A DNA stretch of 64,000 bases from Kitasatospora atroaurantiaca (GCF_007828955.1 NZ_VIVR01000001.1:1798001-1862000), one strand, 5' to 3'. Shown: positions 8,820 through 20,916, counted from the stretch's first letter. Translations and numbers: made by a program. The notes: generated by a model from the sequence alone, not told the origin.

Positions 8820-10082
8820 TCAGACCTCCGGCAGCAGGCTGCCCGCGGCCTCACCGGGATCCGTCGAGCCCGCGGTGGTGACGGGCTTGGCGAGGGCGCT
8901 GTGCTTGACCCAGTCGGTCCAGGTGATGTTCCAGTCCCCGAAGCCGTTGCCGAAGGGCTCCATCTGCGGGCCGAGGCTGTTGACCACCTGGACGATGTCG
9001 CCGATCCGGGTCTGGTCGAAGAACCACTTCGCGTTGTCGGTGCTCATGCCCGTACAGCCGTGGCTGACGTTGTCGACCCCCTGCGAGGCCACCGACCACG
9101 GCGCCGCGTGCACGTACTCGCCGCTCCAGGTCACCCGGGTGGCCCAGTGGACCTCCAGGTCGTACGACTCCCGGCTGCCCGCCGATATCCCGATGGTCTC
9201 GCCGTTCATCCGGACGACGGACTCCTGGCCGAGCACCACCTTGATGCCGTTCCGGGTGGAGAACCCGGGCTTGCCGGTGGTGACCGGGATGGTGTTCACC
9301 ACCTGGCCGTTGCGGCGGTAGGTGAGCTGGTGCGAGCCGGCGTCGACCACGGCCTCGACCTTGTCCCCCGTGCGTATGGAGCGCGTGCTGGGCTCCCCCA
9401 CGTACAGGCCGTCGGATATCCGGGCGCCCGGGCGGTCGAAGCTGAGCTTGATCTTCGCGTTGGCCGGCCAGTACTCCTGCGGGCGGAAGTGCAGGTTCTT
9501 GTCGTCCACCCAGTACCAGGCACCGGTCACGGCGGGCTCCGAGACCACCGTCAGGCTCTTTTCGACCTCCTGCCGGGCCACGGGGTCCTTGACCGCCTCG
9601 GAGAGCTTCACGGTGAGCGGCTGGCCCACGCCGTAGACGCCGCTGCCGGAGGAGTCGGGGCCGAGTTCGGCGGTGAGCAGGTTCTTCGCGGCGACGGTGG
9701 TGAAGCTCGTGGTGGTCTCGCCGCGGCCGCCCTTCCCGTCGTCGGCGGTGATCCGTACGGTGTAGTGGGTGCCCGCCCGGAGCCGGCCGGTGGACGTCCA
9801 GGTCCGCTGGTCGTCGGCCAGCTTGCCGGTCACCACGCGGCCGTCGGAGCCGGTGACGGTGACGTCCGTGAGCTTGCTGCCGGACTCGGCGGTAACGGTG
9901 AAGGGCTGCGCCGGGTCGACCTCACCGACGGCTGAGATGTGCACCAGCGGGCCGGCGTCCACGGACTCGGGAAGCGCCAGTGCGCTCTCCGATCCGCCGG
10001 ACGAGCAGCCCGCGACCGGTGAAAGGACCAGGAAACCCGCTATGACCGCCCGCCCACTCTTACGACCTCGACTGCCACTCAT
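8820..10082 (-). CDS. Lipoprotein L,D-transpeptidase with Ig-like domains
   Basis: This protein probably makes 3-3 cross-links in peptidoglycan outside the cell. The 420 residues begin with a lipoprotein signal ending in VLSPVAGC. Two immunoglobulin-like segments follow (about 45-230), then the YkuD catalytic domain with the nucleophile in SHGCTGMS. The layout matches mycobacterial LdtMt2-type enzymes. The ATG at 10082 was preferred to a TTG four codons upstream because GGAGG lies 5 bases before it. It is convergent with the GntR gene with no gap. Confidence 0.93.
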   Translation of the reverse strand: MSGSRGRKSGRAVIAGFLVLSPVAGCSSGGSESALALPESVDAGPLVHISAVGEVDPAQPFTVTAESGSKLTDVTVTGSDGRVVTGKLADDQRTWTSTGRLRAGTHYTVRITADDGKGGRGETTTSFTTVAAKNLLTAELGPDSSGSGVYGVGQPLTVKLSEAVKDPVARQEVEKSLTVVSEPAVTGAWYWVDDKNLHFRPQEYWPANAKIKLSFDRPGARISDGLYVGEPSTRSIRTGDKVEAVVDAGSHQLTYRRNGQVVNTIPVTTGKPGFSTRNGIKVVLGQESVVRMNGETIGISAGSRESYDLEVHWATRVTWSGEYVHAAPWSVASQGVDNVSHGCTGMSTDNAKWFFDQTRIGDIVQVVNSLGPQMEPFGNGFGDWNITWTDWVKHSALAKPVTTAGSTDPGEAAGSLLPEV

Positions 10083-10209
10083 CGCTGCCTCCAAGGGTTC
10101 CGATGATTGATCAGATCGTAGGAATGGGTGACAGGCGCGGCACCCGGCCGGAGCCCTGGTTGCACCGAACGAGTGAGCCGACCACCCGGGGGGCCGTACC
10201 CGGGAAGCG

Positions 10210-10251
10210 CTTCGGGCCGGACACCCCTAAGAAGGGATGTCCGGCCCGAAG
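10210..10251 (-). terminator. Intrinsic terminator after the ctaC-ctaD-ctaF operon
   Basis: There is a perfect 14-base stem, CTTCGGGCCGGACA (10210-10223) and TGTCCGGCCCGAAG (10238-10251), with a 14-base loop. It lies 17 bases beyond the ctaF stop. Confidence 0.88.
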
Positions 10252-10268
10252 GTTCGGAGCGGGGGAAC

Positions 10269-10682
10269 CTACTGGTTCTGGTCCTCGCCCCGGTAGAACT
10301 CGAAGACCCAGCCGTACAGGCCGATCGCGATGATCGGGATCGACCAGTAGAGCAGCCACCAGCCGAAGATGACGCCCAGGAAGGCCAGCGCGCCGCCGAT
10401 GCCCAGGGAGAGCGGCTGCCAGCTGTGCGGGGCGAAGAAGCCCAGCTCACCGGCGTCGTCCGCGACCTCGGCCTCGGGGTTGTCACCCGCGCCGCTGTCC
10501 ACCCGGCGGGCGGTGAAGGCGAGGTAGTACCCGATGAAGGCGCACAGGCCGAAGGCCAGGAACAGCGCCGTGGTACCGGCCGGCTCCGGCTTGCCGGCGT
10601 GCGAGGTCCAGAGGCCGTAGACGATGGCCATCACCAGGATGAAGACCGCGAAGCCGATGAAGATCTTGCCTTGTTCCTTCAT
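10269..10682 (-). CDS. ctaF: Cytochrome c oxidase subunit 4 (actinobacterial CtaF)
   Basis: This small membrane subunit of the aa3 oxidase is found in actinobacteria. The 137 residues have four predicted helices: two at the N-terminus (KIFIGFAVFILVMAIVYGLW and ALFLAFGLCAFIGYYLAF) and two at the C-terminus (about 85-130). It starts with ATG overlapping the ctaD stop by one base (TGATG), so it is the last gene of ctaC-ctaD-ctaF. Confidence 0.93.
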   Translation of the reverse strand: MKEQGKIFIGFAVFILVMAIVYGLWTSHAGKPEPAGTTALFLAFGLCAFIGYYLAFTARRVDSGAGDNPEAEVADDAGELGFFAPHSWQPLSLGIGGALAFLGVIFGWWLLYWSIPIIAIGLYGWVFEFYRGEDQNQ

Positions 10683-12466
10683 CAGGCGTCGCCCTCCTTC
10701 TTCTTGCCCTTGCCCAGCTGCGGGGTGTCGTACGTCGCGGGGGTGACCCCGGCGAAGTGCTTGGCCGGCTCACCGTGGTACTCGAGGTAGTCCAGCGCCG
10801 CGATGTCCGGGTGGTGCAGGTCGAACGCCGGGGATTCCGAACGGATCCGCGGCAGGGTGAGGAAGTTGTGCCGCGGCGGCGGGCAGGAGGTCGCCCACTC
10901 CAGCGAGCGGCCGTAGCCCCACGGGTCGTCGACCTCGACCTTCTCGCCGTACTTGTTGGTCTTCCAGACGTTGTACAGGAACGGCAGGATCGACAGACCG
11001 AGCAGGAACGAGCCGATGGTCGAGACGGTGTTCAGCGTGGTGAAACCGTCCGAGGCCAGGTAGTCGGCGTAGCGGCGGGGCATGCCCTCCGCGCCGAGCC
11101 AGTGCTGGACCAGGAAGGTCGCGTGGAAGCCGATGAACAGCGTCCAGAAGGTGATCTTGCCAAGCTGCTCGTCGAGCATCTTGCCGGTCATCTTCGGCCA
11201 CCAGAAGTGGAAGCCGGCGAACATCGCGAAGACGACGGTGCCGAAGACCACGTAGTGGAAGTGCGCCACGACGAAGTACGAGTCCGAGACGTGGAAGTCG
11301 ATCGGCGGGGAGGCCAGCAGAACACCCGTCAGACCACCGAAGAGGAAGGTGACGAGGAAGCCGATCGTCCAGAGCATCGGGGTCTCGAAGCTCAGCGAGC
11401 CCTTCCACATGGTGCCGACCCAGTTGAAGAACTTCACACCGGTCGGGACCGCGATCAGGAAGGTCATGAAGGAGAAGAACGGCAGCAGCACCTGTCCGGT
11501 GACGTACATGTGGTGCGCCCACACCGTCACGGAGAGGCCGGCGATCGCGATGGTGGCAGCGATCAGGCCGGAGTAGCCGAACATCGGCTTACGGCTGAAG
11601 ACCGGGATGATCTCCGACACGATGCCGAAGAACGGCAGCGCGATGATGTACACCTCGGGGTGGCCGAAGAACCAGAAGAGGTGCTGCCAGAGCAGTGCCC
11701 CGCCGTTGGCCGGATCGAAGACGTGCGCACCGAACTTGCGGTCCGCCTCGAGGGCGAACAGCGCGGCGGCGAGCACCGGGAAGGCCAGCAGGACCAGCAC
11801 GGCGGTCAGCAGGACGTTCCAGACGAAGATCGACATCCGGAACATCGTCATGCCGGGCGCGCGCATGCAGATGATCGTGGTGATGAAGTTCACCGAACCG
11901 AGGATCGTGCCGAAGCCGGAGAAGGCCAGACCCATGATCCACATGTCGGCGCCGACACCCGGCGAGCGGACGGCGTCCGACAGCGGCGAGTACGCGAACC
12001 AGCCGAAGTCGGCCGCACCCTGCGGGGTGAGGAAGCCGGCCACCGCGATGATCGAGCCGAACAGGTAGAGCCAGTAGGCGAACATGTTCAGTCGCGGGAA
12101 GGCGACGTCGGGAGCGCCGATCTGCAGCGGCATGATCCAGTTCGCGAAACCGGCGAACAGCGGCGTCGCGAACATCAGCAGCATGATCGTGCCGTGCATC
12201 GTGAACGCCTGGTTGAACTGCTCGTTCGAGAGGATCTGCGTCCCCGGACGGGCCAGCTCGGCACGCATGACCAGCGCGAGGATGCCACCGATCAGGAAGA
12301 AGGCGAACGACGTACCGAGGTACATCGTGCCGATCGTCTTGTGGTCGGTGGTGGTCATCCACTTGATGATGGTGGAACCCGGCTTGCGGGTCCGCTCGGC
12401 CCCGCCGGCCGTGACCGGGGCCCCGGCTGGCCCGCCGGCCGCGGCGGGTTCGTTGAGGATAGTCAC
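10682..12466 (-). CDS. ctaD: Cytochrome c oxidase subunit 1
   Basis: The catalytic subunit of the aa3 oxidase holds heme a, heme a3 and CuB. The 594-residue protein has 12 helices. The CuB and cross-linked His-Tyr site is [16 protein letters not shown], the next CuB histidines are [10 protein letters not shown], and the heme ligands are in [12 protein letters not shown]. The GTG start at 12466 overlaps the ctaC stop in GTGA. The Pro/Ala/Gly-rich N-terminal tail of about 30 residues is common in this family in streptomycetes. Confidence 0.97.
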   Translation of the reverse strand: MTILNEPAAAGGPAGAPVTAGGAERTRKPGSTIIKWMTTTDHKTIGTMYLGTSFAFFLIGGILALVMRAELARPGTQILSNEQFNQAFTMHGTIMLLMFATPLFAGFANWIMPLQIGAPDVAFPRLNMFAYWLYLFGSIIAVAGFLTPQGAADFGWFAYSPLSDAVRSPGVGADMWIMGLAFSGFGTILGSVNFITTIICMRAPGMTMFRMSIFVWNVLLTAVLVLLAFPVLAAALFALEADRKFGAHVFDPANGGALLWQHLFWFFGHPEVYIIALPFFGIVSEIIPVFSRKPMFGYSGLIAATIAIAGLSVTVWAHHMYVTGQVLLPFFSFMTFLIAVPTGVKFFNWVGTMWKGSLSFETPMLWTIGFLVTFLFGGLTGVLLASPPIDFHVSDSYFVVAHFHYVVFGTVVFAMFAGFHFWWPKMTGKMLDEQLGKITFWTLFIGFHATFLVQHWLGAEGMPRRYADYLASDGFTTLNTVSTIGSFLLGLSILPFLYNVWKTNKYGEKVEVDDPWGYGRSLEWATSCPPPRHNFLTLPRIRSESPAFDLHHPDIAALDYLEYHGEPAKHFAGVTPATYDTPQLGKGKKKEGDA

Positions 12467-13314
12467 TTCTCACCTTCAATGCCCGTGATGCCCGAGGGCA
12501 CCGAGCCGGTCTGGCCCTTGGCCCGCAGCTCCTTGAGGTGCTGCTCGTACGCGTCGTGCGAGACGACCTTGACGTTGAACAGCATCCGCGAGTGGTCGAC
12601 GCCGCAGAGCTCGGCGCACTTGCCCTTGAAGGTGCCGAAGGAGGTCGGGGTGACCTCGAAAGCGTTGACCACGCCCGGCACGACGTCCTGCTTCATCAGG
12701 AAGTTGACGGGCCAGAAGTCGTGGATGACGTCCCGCGAGGTGAGGACGAACTTCACCGACTCGTTGATCGGCAGGTAGAGCGTCGGCGGCTCACCCGGGG
12801 TGCCCACGTCGTACGCGGCGGTGGTGCTCGCCGGGTCCGGCTTCTCGCTGTTCTCGTAGTTGAACGCCCAGCTCCACTGGAAGCCCACCACGTTGATGGT
12901 GTGCTGCGTCTTGGCGGAGGTCTGGGTCAGCGTCGCCTCGTCGCGCGCGACGAAGTAGAACAGCACCGAGACGATGACGAGGGGGACCGCGGTGTACAGC
13001 GCCTCGATAGGCAGGTTGTACCGGGTCTGCGGGGGGATCTCCACCTTGCTGCGGCTGCGCCGGTGGAAGATCACACTCCAGAGGATCAGACCCCACATCA
13101 ATGCACCGACTGCCAGCGCCGCAATCCAGGAGCCCTGCCACATGTGGAGGACCAGGGGCCCTTCCTTGGTGACCGGGGTGGGGAGGCCAAGCCTGGGGAG
13201 GTCGTTGGCCGAGCAGCCGGTAGCGGTCGCGATGACGAGGCCCAGTGCCAGCGCCTGAGGCAGCTTCCGCCGCATCGTGCGCCGCGGCGAGCGGTCGGAG
13301 CCGTTGGGACTCAC
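12463..13314 (-). CDS. ctaC: Cytochrome c oxidase subunit 2 (lipoprotein)
   Basis: Subunit II carries the CuA centre that accepts electrons from QcrC. The 283 residues start with [20 protein letters not shown], a lipoprotein-type signal. Two transmembrane helices (about 55-75 and 100-120) and a C-terminal cupredoxin domain follow, with CuA ligands in [12 protein letters not shown] and an upstream HDFWPVN. I chose the GTG at 13314, preceded by GGAAGG 6 bases upstream; the longer frame to 13422 adds an unlikely Arg/Gly-rich leader. It is divergent from the desulfurase fusion across a 340-base gap with no gene. Confidence 0.93.
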   Translation of the reverse strand: MSPNGSDRSPRRTMRRKLPQALALGLVIATATGCSANDLPRLGLPTPVTKEGPLVLHMWQGSWIAALAVGALMWGLILWSVIFHRRSRSKVEIPPQTRYNLPIEALYTAVPLVIVSVLFYFVARDEATLTQTSAKTQHTINVVGFQWSWAFNYENSEKPDPASTTAAYDVGTPGEPPTLYLPINESVKFVLTSRDVIHDFWPVNFLMKQDVVPGVVNAFEVTPTSFGTFKGKCAELCGVDHSRMLFNVKVVSHDAYEQHLKELRAKGQTGSVPSGITGIEGEK

Positions 13315-13654
13315 GTAGCGCCTTCCCGAAGTCTCGCCCGCGATCGCGTCGCCCCCCGGGAGTGCTGTGCGCCTCCCCGGCGACCCGGCCACGGGCACGG
13401 TTTGAATGCTTATGCGGGCCAAACCCTACTCCAGCCTTATGCGCTCCTGACGGGCAGGTCCCGGTAACGCGCCGCCCGGGTACCCGATCAGCCCCCGGGG
13501 GCACGGAATCGCAGGTCATGGCGGGCATTCGAGGCTCGCACAGCCGATCGGGGGATGGCACTGCGACACGCGGGTGACGGATCGTCGGGCACGGACGAAT
13601 CCGGCGAACCGGGCAAGGGGCATGCCACCGGGGCCGCTCGTCTACGGTGAGCAT

Positions 13655-16022
<2,368 letters not shown>

Positions 16023-16122
16023 TCAGGTGGCCGGAGGCCGAAAATCAGTTGACTGAACCCTCACACGGTACCGGGCCGGACCCTGTCAGCCATACCGGCC
16101 GCACCGATGGATCGAACGAGTA

Positions 16123-16136
16123 CTACCCCTGGGTAG
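16123..16136. promoter_or_regulatory. Short palindrome between the kinase and the small ORF
   Basis: CTACCC-CT-GGGTAG is a perfect inverted repeat in the divergent intergenic region (16014-16248). It may be an operator for the kinase gene or the small downstream ORF. Nothing else supports it. Confidence 0.25.
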
Positions 16137-16248
16137 CTCTGGCCCAGCGCAGTGCGGCGGCCTAGGGTCGCAGACAGGAGGCCCGGATTGCGGCCCCCGC
16201 CCAGGTCCGTGGCAGTGCCGCCGCGGTCGGCGATCGGAGCGATGACCG

Positions 16249-16467
16249 ATGATGCCCAGCAGAACCGCCCTGCGCGTCCCCAGCGTCCTGACGGGTGACG
16301 TCGACGCCGACACTCTCGACGAGCTGGTCAGCTCGTCGCGTCGGCTGGGCCGCTTCTGGCCCCCGCTGACCGCCGGCCCCGAACCGGCCGCCGCTACCCC
16401 GGTGGGCGTCTCGGTGCCGTCCCGTACGCAGCGGCTGGTCGCCGAAATGGCCGAGTACGGCAGCTAG
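16249..16467 (+). CDS. Small hypothetical protein (72 aa)
   Basis: The frame has an ATG at 16249 with GGAG 9 bases upstream and ordinary streptomycete codon bias. It encodes a soluble 72-residue protein with an acidic VLTGDVDADTLDELVSSSRR start and no recognizable domain or membrane segment. The opposite-strand frame has poorer composition. It stands alone between the divergent kinase and the lipoprotein gene. It may be a real lineage-restricted gene; comparison with related genomes would settle it. Confidence 0.5.
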   Translation: MMPSRTALRVPSVLTGDVDADTLDELVSSSRRLGRFWPPLTAGPEPAAATPVGVSVPSRTQRLVAEMAEYGS

Positions 16468-16556
16468 CCGGGAACCGGATTCCTCCGGGGCACGTCAGAT
16501 CCGCGCAGCGCCACTGCGGTGGCGGAGTGCTGAGCCCTCGGAAGGAATGTCACACC

Positions 16557-17117
16557 ATGGACGAGAAGACCGCAGCCGTACCGGTCCGGGCCACGCGCAG
16601 GCGCCGGGTGACGGCGCTGGCCGGGCTGATGCTCGCCGTCGGGACGGTCGCCGCGTGCGGATCGGCCGGCGGCTCGACCGGGGCGAGTGCCTCGGCGACC
16701 GGGCAGCCCTCGGCGAGCGCCTCGCCCAGCGCCACCGCGTCCCCCAGCCCGTCCTCGAGCCCCACCCCGGCTCCCAGCGCCTCGCCGAGCGGCCCCGGGA
16801 TAGCCGTCGGCGAGCCCGCCCCGGTCAAGCTGCCGGCCCTCGCCCACCAGGTGCAGGGCAACACGCTCACCGTCTGGTTCTACGGCGGCGTCTGCGCGAA
16901 GTACGGCCTGAAGGTGGACGAGTCCAAGCAGGGCGAGGTGGACGTCCGCGTGGTGGTCACCGAGCCCGCGCCGAGGGGCCGGGAGTGCCCGGCGCTCGCC
17001 AAGCGCGAGACGGTCACCGCCCAGCTGGACCACCCGCTGGCCGGCCGCAAGGTGATCGACCTCGGCACCGGCCAGCAGGTCCCGCTGGACCCGGGCCCGG
17101 CCGGCGGACCGCAGTAG
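16557..17117 (+). CDS. Small secreted lipoprotein
   Basis: The 186-residue protein has a basic start (RATRRRR) and a lipoprotein signal ending in GTVAACG, so it should be lipid-anchored outside the membrane. A Ser/Pro/Ala-rich spacer (about 35-90) leads to a compact C-terminal domain of about 95 residues with two cysteines (GGVCAKYG and RGRECPAL) that could form a disulfide. No named domain was recognized. The ATG at 16557 is preceded by GGAAGGA; an upstream in-frame start at 16527 is less likely. A strong terminator follows. Confidence 0.85.
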   Translation: MDEKTAAVPVRATRRRRVTALAGLMLAVGTVAACGSAGGSTGASASATGQPSASASPSATASPSPSSSPTPAPSASPSGPGIAVGEPAPVKLPALAHQVQGNTLTVWFYGGVCAKYGLKVDESKQGEVDVRVVVTEPAPRGRECPALAKRETVTAQLDHPLAGRKVIDLGTGQQVPLDPGPAGGPQ

Positions 17118-17128
17118 CGGAGAACGAC

Positions 17129-17158
17129 AACGGCCCCCGAGTGGTCTCGGGGGCCGTT
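17129..17158. terminator. Bidirectional terminator between lipoprotein and erpA-like gene
   Basis: There is a perfect 13-base stem, AACGGCCCCCGAG and CTCGGGGGCCGTT, with loop TGGT. It lies between two convergent genes, 12 bases after one stop and 15 bases after the other. Confidence 0.9.
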
Positions 17159-17173
17159 GCGCTGCTTCAGGAC

Positions 17174-17527
17174 TTAGCTGAAGGAGTCGCCGCAGGCGCA
17201 GGAGCCGGTGGCGTTCGGGTTGTCGATCGTGAAGCCCTGCTTCTCGATGGTGTCCACGAAGTCGACCGTGGCGCCGCCGAGGTACGGCGCGCTCATCCGG
17301 TCGGTGACGACCTTGACACCGTTGAAGTCCTTGACCACGTCGCCGTCGAGCGAGCGCTCGTCGAAGAACAGCTGGTAACGCAGGCCCGAGCAACCGCCCG
17401 GCTGAACGGCGACGCGCAGCGCGAGGTCGTCGCGGCCTTCCTGCTCGAGCAGGCCCTTCACCTTGGCCGCAGCGGCATCGGTAAGGAGCAGACCACTCTC
17501 GACGGTGGTCTCGTCCTGGACGGTCAT
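17174..17527 (-). CDS. erpA: A-type iron-sulfur cluster carrier (ErpA/HesB family)
   Basis: A-type carriers hold and hand on Fe-S clusters to apoproteins. The 117 residues contain the three conserved cysteines: C46 in QPGGCSGLRY, and C110 and C112 in GSCACGDSFS. The ATG at 17527 has GGGAG about 7 bases upstream; the long frame to 17704 lacks sense as protein. It probably supplies the many Fe-S enzymes encoded nearby (NadA, LipA, the Rieske protein). Confidence 0.93.
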   Translation of the reverse strand: MTVQDETTVESGLLLTDAAAAKVKGLLEQEGRDDLALRVAVQPGGCSGLRYQLFFDERSLDGDVVKDFNGVKVVTDRMSAPYLGGATVDFVDTIEKQGFTIDNPNATGSCACGDSFS

Positions 17528-17736
17528 CTGCTTACTCCCGGGTCTGTGACGACGATCTGCCGCCAGTGCCAACCAGCGGCCACCCGGATTCATTTCCCGG
17601 GCGATGGTTCTGTGGTTCTTCTGGGGGACGTTCTTCGTCGCCCACTCCCCCACGCACCCATGCTCGCACACCCGGCGACCAAGCTCGGTGCCCGATCCCG
17701 GCAAACGGCCCTCTTTCGGTGGTCCCGGCGGCCAGG

Positions 17737-18618
17737 ATGGAGGGCGTGATCATTCGTCAGCTCCAGGACACCGAGGCGGACGCCGTGGCCGTCCACCAGA
17801 TCGCGCGAGCGGCCTTCCGGCACCTCGCCGGGACTCCCGCCGAGGCACCGGACGACATCACCCGCACAGTGCACCACCGGGCCAGGACCAGGCACCTGGT
17901 GCAGACGGACCCGGAGGGCTGCTGGATCGCGGAGCAGGACGGCGAGCCGGTGGGCTGCGCGCTGTCGATGCGGCGGGAGGGTGTGTGGATCCTCACGCTG
18001 TTCACCGTCCTGCCGAGCGCCCAGGGGAAGGGGGTGGGCCGGCTGCTGCTGGAGCGCGCGGCCGCGTACGGGCGGGGCTGTCTGCGCGGGATGCTCTGCG
18101 CCTCGCCGTCGCCGGCGGCGGCCCGGCGCTACCGCGCAGCCGGCTTCACACTGCACCCCACGATGCGGCTGACGGGCCCGGTCGACCGTTCCGGACTCCA
18201 GGACCCGGGCGACATCCCCGTGCACCCCGGCAACGCCACCCACCGCCACCTGCTGGACTCGGTGGACCGGCGACTGCGCGGGGCGGCCCACGGCCCCGAC
18301 CACGAGTTCATGCTGGCCCACTACGACGAGCTGCTGATCGCGGACACGCTGGCCGGGAGCGGCTACTGCTACCGCGACGGCGGTGGCGTCAAGCTGCTCG
18401 CCGCCACGTCCAAGCGGATCGCCACGCGGCTGTTGCGGGAGGCTCTGGCCCGGGTGCCCGACGGGGAGGACGCTCTGGTCGAGTTCCTCACCGCCGAGCA
18501 GGAGTGGGCCGTGGACGTCGGCCTGGAGGTCGGCCTCAGCCTGGACACCCGGGGGTACCTCGCCCTGCGGGGCATGCGGCCACCGACGCCCTACATCCCG
18601 AGCGGCGGCCTGCTCTAG
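17737..18618 (+). CDS. GNAT-family N-acetyltransferase with a C-terminal extension
   Basis: The 293-residue protein has an N-terminal GNAT domain, with the acetyl-CoA binding run VLPSAQGKGVGRLLLERAAAY at about 90-110. A second half (about 150-293), containing GYCYRDGGGVKLLAATSKRI, may be a degenerate second GNAT domain. The substrate is unknown. ATG 17737 is used here; GTG 17746, three codons later, has GGAGG only 2 bases away. The gene is divergent from erpA and ends 14 bases before a palindromic repeat. Confidence 0.82.
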   Translation: MEGVIIRQLQDTEADAVAVHQIARAAFRHLAGTPAEAPDDITRTVHHRARTRHLVQTDPEGCWIAEQDGEPVGCALSMRREGVWILTLFTVLPSAQGKGVGRLLLERAAAYGRGCLRGMLCASPSPAAARRYRAAGFTLHPTMRLTGPVDRSGLQDPGDIPVHPGNATHRHLLDSVDRRLRGAAHGPDHEFMLAHYDELLIADTLAGSGYCYRDGGGVKLLAATSKRIATRLLREALARVPDGEDALVEFLTAEQEWAVDVGLEVGLSLDTRGYLALRGMRPPTPYIPSGGLL

Positions 18619-18631
18619 CTGGGTCACCACA

Positions 18632-18735
18632 AGGGGCGCGGGGAACTGCGCGAGTCGGAAGGGCACCCAGGGTCAGCCGGTAACGGCCGGACCGCGGCGC
18701 CGTACCTTCCGATTCGCGCAGTTCCCCGCGCCCCT
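18632..18735. repeat. Long palindromic intergenic repeat, copy 3
   Basis: The arms GGGGCGCGGGGAACTGCGCG (18633) and CGCGCAGTTCCCCGCGCCCC (end 18734) are perfect inverted copies, extended inward by CGAGTCGGAAG / CTTCCGATTCG. It lies between the convergent GNAT and decarboxylase genes and is the cleanest copy of the family in the window. Confidence 0.85.
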
Positions 18736-18763
18736 GAAGAACTCGCTCTCGCGGGGAAACCCG

Positions 18764-20131
18764 TTACGCCATGGTGGCGAGGATCTCGTGGACCATCTCC
18801 ATCGTGGTGCCCGGGTGGAGGAAGGCGAAGCGGGCGACGGTCTCGCCGTCCCAGCCGGTCGGCGTGACGAAGCCGATCTGGTCGGCCAGCAGCTGCTGCG
18901 ACCAGCGGTAGTAGTCGTCGTTGGTCCAGCCGGTGCGGCGGAAGCAGACGGCCGAGAGCTGCGGGTCCATGAGCAGCTCGAGGTGCTCGGTCTCCCGGAT
19001 CACCTGCGCGGTCTCCCGGGCCAGCTTCAGGCCCTCCTCGATCGCGTCGGTGTACGCCTGGGTCCCGTGCACCGCCAGCGAGAACCAGAGCGGCAGCCCA
19101 CGGGCCCGGCGGGTGAGGTGGTAGGCGTAGTCGGTCGGGTTCCACTCGTCGCCCTCGGTGTGCAGCACGTCGAGGTACGAGGCGTCCTGGGTGTGGACGG
19201 CGCGGGCCAGCTGCGGGTTGCGGTAGATCAGCGCGGCGCAGTCGAACGGCGCGAACAGCCACTTGTGCGGGTCCACCACGAAGGAGTCGGCGTGCTCGAT
19301 GCCGTTGTAGCGCTCGCGGACGGAGGGGGCGAAGAGACCCGCGCCGCCGTACGCACCGTCCACGTGGAACCACATGCCCCGCTCGCGGGTGACCTCGGAC
19401 AGGCCCTGCAGGTCGTCGACGATGCCCTCGTTCGTCGTGCCCGCCGTGCCGACCACCGCGATCACGGTCTCGGGGTTGGGGTCTGCGGCCAGCGCCGCGC
19501 GCAGGGCCTCGCCGGTGAACCGGCGGTCGACGGTCGGGACCTTGAAGGCCTCGACGCCGATGATGTTGAAGGTGTTCTTGACCGAGGAGTGCACCTGGTC
19601 GGCGACGGCGATCCGCAGCCGCGCCTCCGGTCCTACGCCGAGCTTGCGGCGGGCCACGTCGCGGGCGACCACCAGCGCGGAGAGGTTGCCGGCCGAGCCG
19701 CCGGAGACGAAGGTGCCGCCCGCCGACTCGGGCAGGCCCGCGCGGTCGGCTATCAGCCGCAGCACCTGGTTCTCGGCGGCGATCGCACCGGCCGCCTCCA
19801 GCCAGGAGATGCCCTGGAGCGAGGCGCAGGAGACCACCATGTCGAAGAGCAGTGCGGCCTTGGTGGGGGCGCACGGGATGAAGGACAGGTAGCGCGGGCT
19901 GTCGGCGGAGATGACCGCCCGGGAGAGCTCGTGGTCGTAGAGCTTGAGCACGTCCGCGGGGTTGTTCCCGTGCTCGTTGAGCACGCCCGCGAGGTGGGCG
20001 CGCAGGTGCTCGCCGTCGCCGGGGTGGTCGAGCGGTACGGGGTCGTACTGCAGCCGCTCGCGCATGTAGTCGAATACCAGATCGACCAACTCGCTGTCGG
20101 GCCGGTGCATGCGGTTGGGGGCTGCGGACAC
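18764..20131 (-). CDS. PLP-dependent group II amino acid decarboxylase
   Basis: The 455-residue enzyme belongs to the aromatic-L-amino-acid/glutamate decarboxylase fold. The PLP lysine is in VVDPHKWLFAPFDCAAL, with the upstream HVDGAYGG aspartate and the VGTAGTTNEG loop. Substrates in this family include tryptophan, tyrosine, DOPA and valine, and cannot be fixed from sequence. The start is GTG at 20131. An Lrp/AsnC regulator lies just upstream on the same strand, a hint that amino acid supply controls this gene. Confidence 0.9.
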   Translation of the reverse strand: MSAAPNRMHRPDSELVDLVFDYMRERLQYDPVPLDHPGDGEHLRAHLAGVLNEHGNNPADVLKLYDHELSRAVISADSPRYLSFIPCAPTKAALLFDMVVSCASLQGISWLEAAGAIAAENQVLRLIADRAGLPESAGGTFVSGGSAGNLSALVVARDVARRKLGVGPEARLRIAVADQVHSSVKNTFNIIGVEAFKVPTVDRRFTGEALRAALAADPNPETVIAVVGTAGTTNEGIVDDLQGLSEVTRERGMWFHVDGAYGGAGLFAPSVRERYNGIEHADSFVVDPHKWLFAPFDCAALIYRNPQLARAVHTQDASYLDVLHTEGDEWNPTDYAYHLTRRARGLPLWFSLAVHGTQAYTDAIEEGLKLARETAQVIRETEHLELLMDPQLSAVCFRRTGWTNDDYYRWSQQLLADQIGFVTPTGWDGETVARFAFLHPGTTMEMVHEILATMA

Positions 20132-20451
20132 GAGGGTGCCTCTCGCTGTGGGGTGTCAGGGAGGCCCGGGGCTGGTGGGGCCTGCCGGACACGTTCAGCG
20201 TAGGCAGCGTGGACCTTCGGGCGCGCGTCGGAACGCGCCTGCTGAGGCAGCTTTCGAGCGCGTTCCGCGCGTCGCACGCAGGATTCCTGCGCTGTGATTC
20301 GCCCACTCGCCTCCGGGCGCTCCAATCCGACGCCGACACTCCTCGCTCTGGCACTCGCTCCTTCGTCGCCCGTTTGTCGCTCGTCGCTTTCGGCGTCGGC
20401 GCGCCCTTCGGCTCGGGGCGGTATGCGGCGCTGCTCAGACGGCTCGGCCGA
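20132..20451. other. Intergenic region between Lrp regulator and decarboxylase
   Basis: No credible gene is visible in these 320 bases. Read on the minus strand, 20335-20400 is purine-rich with repeated AGCGA/GAGCGA units. An imperfect hairpin, GCGCGTCGGAACGCGC (20223) against GCGCGTTCCGCGCG (20257), lies nearer the decarboxylase. The segment separates two same-strand genes and could hold the decarboxylase promoter and Lrp sites. Confidence 0.4.
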
Positions 20452-20916
20452 TCAGCCGATCAGCTGGGAGAGCACCACCGAGCTGCGGCTTCGCTGAACG
20501 CCCGGCTCCTTGCGGATGCGCTCGATGACGGCCTCCAGGTGACGGGTGTCGGAGGCCCGCAGGTGGACCAGCGCGTCCGGGTCGCCGGTCACCGTCCAGG
20601 CCGCGACCACCTCGGGAAACTGCCGCAGGCTGGCCAGGAGCTCCTCCGGCGAGGTGCGCTCGCGGCAGTAGACCTCGACGAAGGCCTCGGTCTGCCAGCC
20701 CAGCAGGGCCGGGTCCAGGACGACGGTGAAGCCGCGCACCACGCCCCGGGAGCGCAGCCGGTCGATCCGGCGGCGGACCGCGGTGGCGGAGAGGTTGGCC
20801 AGCAGGCCGATCTCGGCGTACGAGGCGCGGCCGTCACGGCTCAGGTGGTTGAGGAGGAGACGGTCCGTGTCGTCGAGGGAGGCCCCGCCCGGTTCCGGCG
20901 GTCTGTGCGTGCTCAT
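20452..20916 (-). CDS. Lrp/AsnC-family transcriptional regulator
   Basis: The 154-residue protein has an N-terminal winged helix (LDDTDRLLLNHLSRDGRASYAEIG, LSATAVRRRIDRLRSRGVV) and a C-terminal RAM ligand-binding domain (FVEVYCRERT, VVAAWTVTGDPDALVHL). It is a feast/famine-type regulator probably sensing an amino acid. ATG 20916 was chosen over the longer frame to 20973 (GGAG 10 bases upstream). The neighbouring decarboxylase gene is its most likely target. Confidence 0.9.
   Translation of the reverse strand: MSTHRPPEPGGASLDDTDRLLLNHLSRDGRASYAEIGLLANLSATAVRRRIDRLRSRGVVRGFTVVLDPALLGWQTEAFVEVYCRERTSPEELLASLRQFPEVVAAWTVTGDPDALVHLRASDTRHLEAVIERIRKEPGVQRSRSSVVLSQLIG

Noticed and set aside
10757..12778. 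A 673-residue plus-strand frame
   Set aside because: It is antisense to ctaD and has His/Glu/Asp-rich composition without any motif; a compositional shadow.
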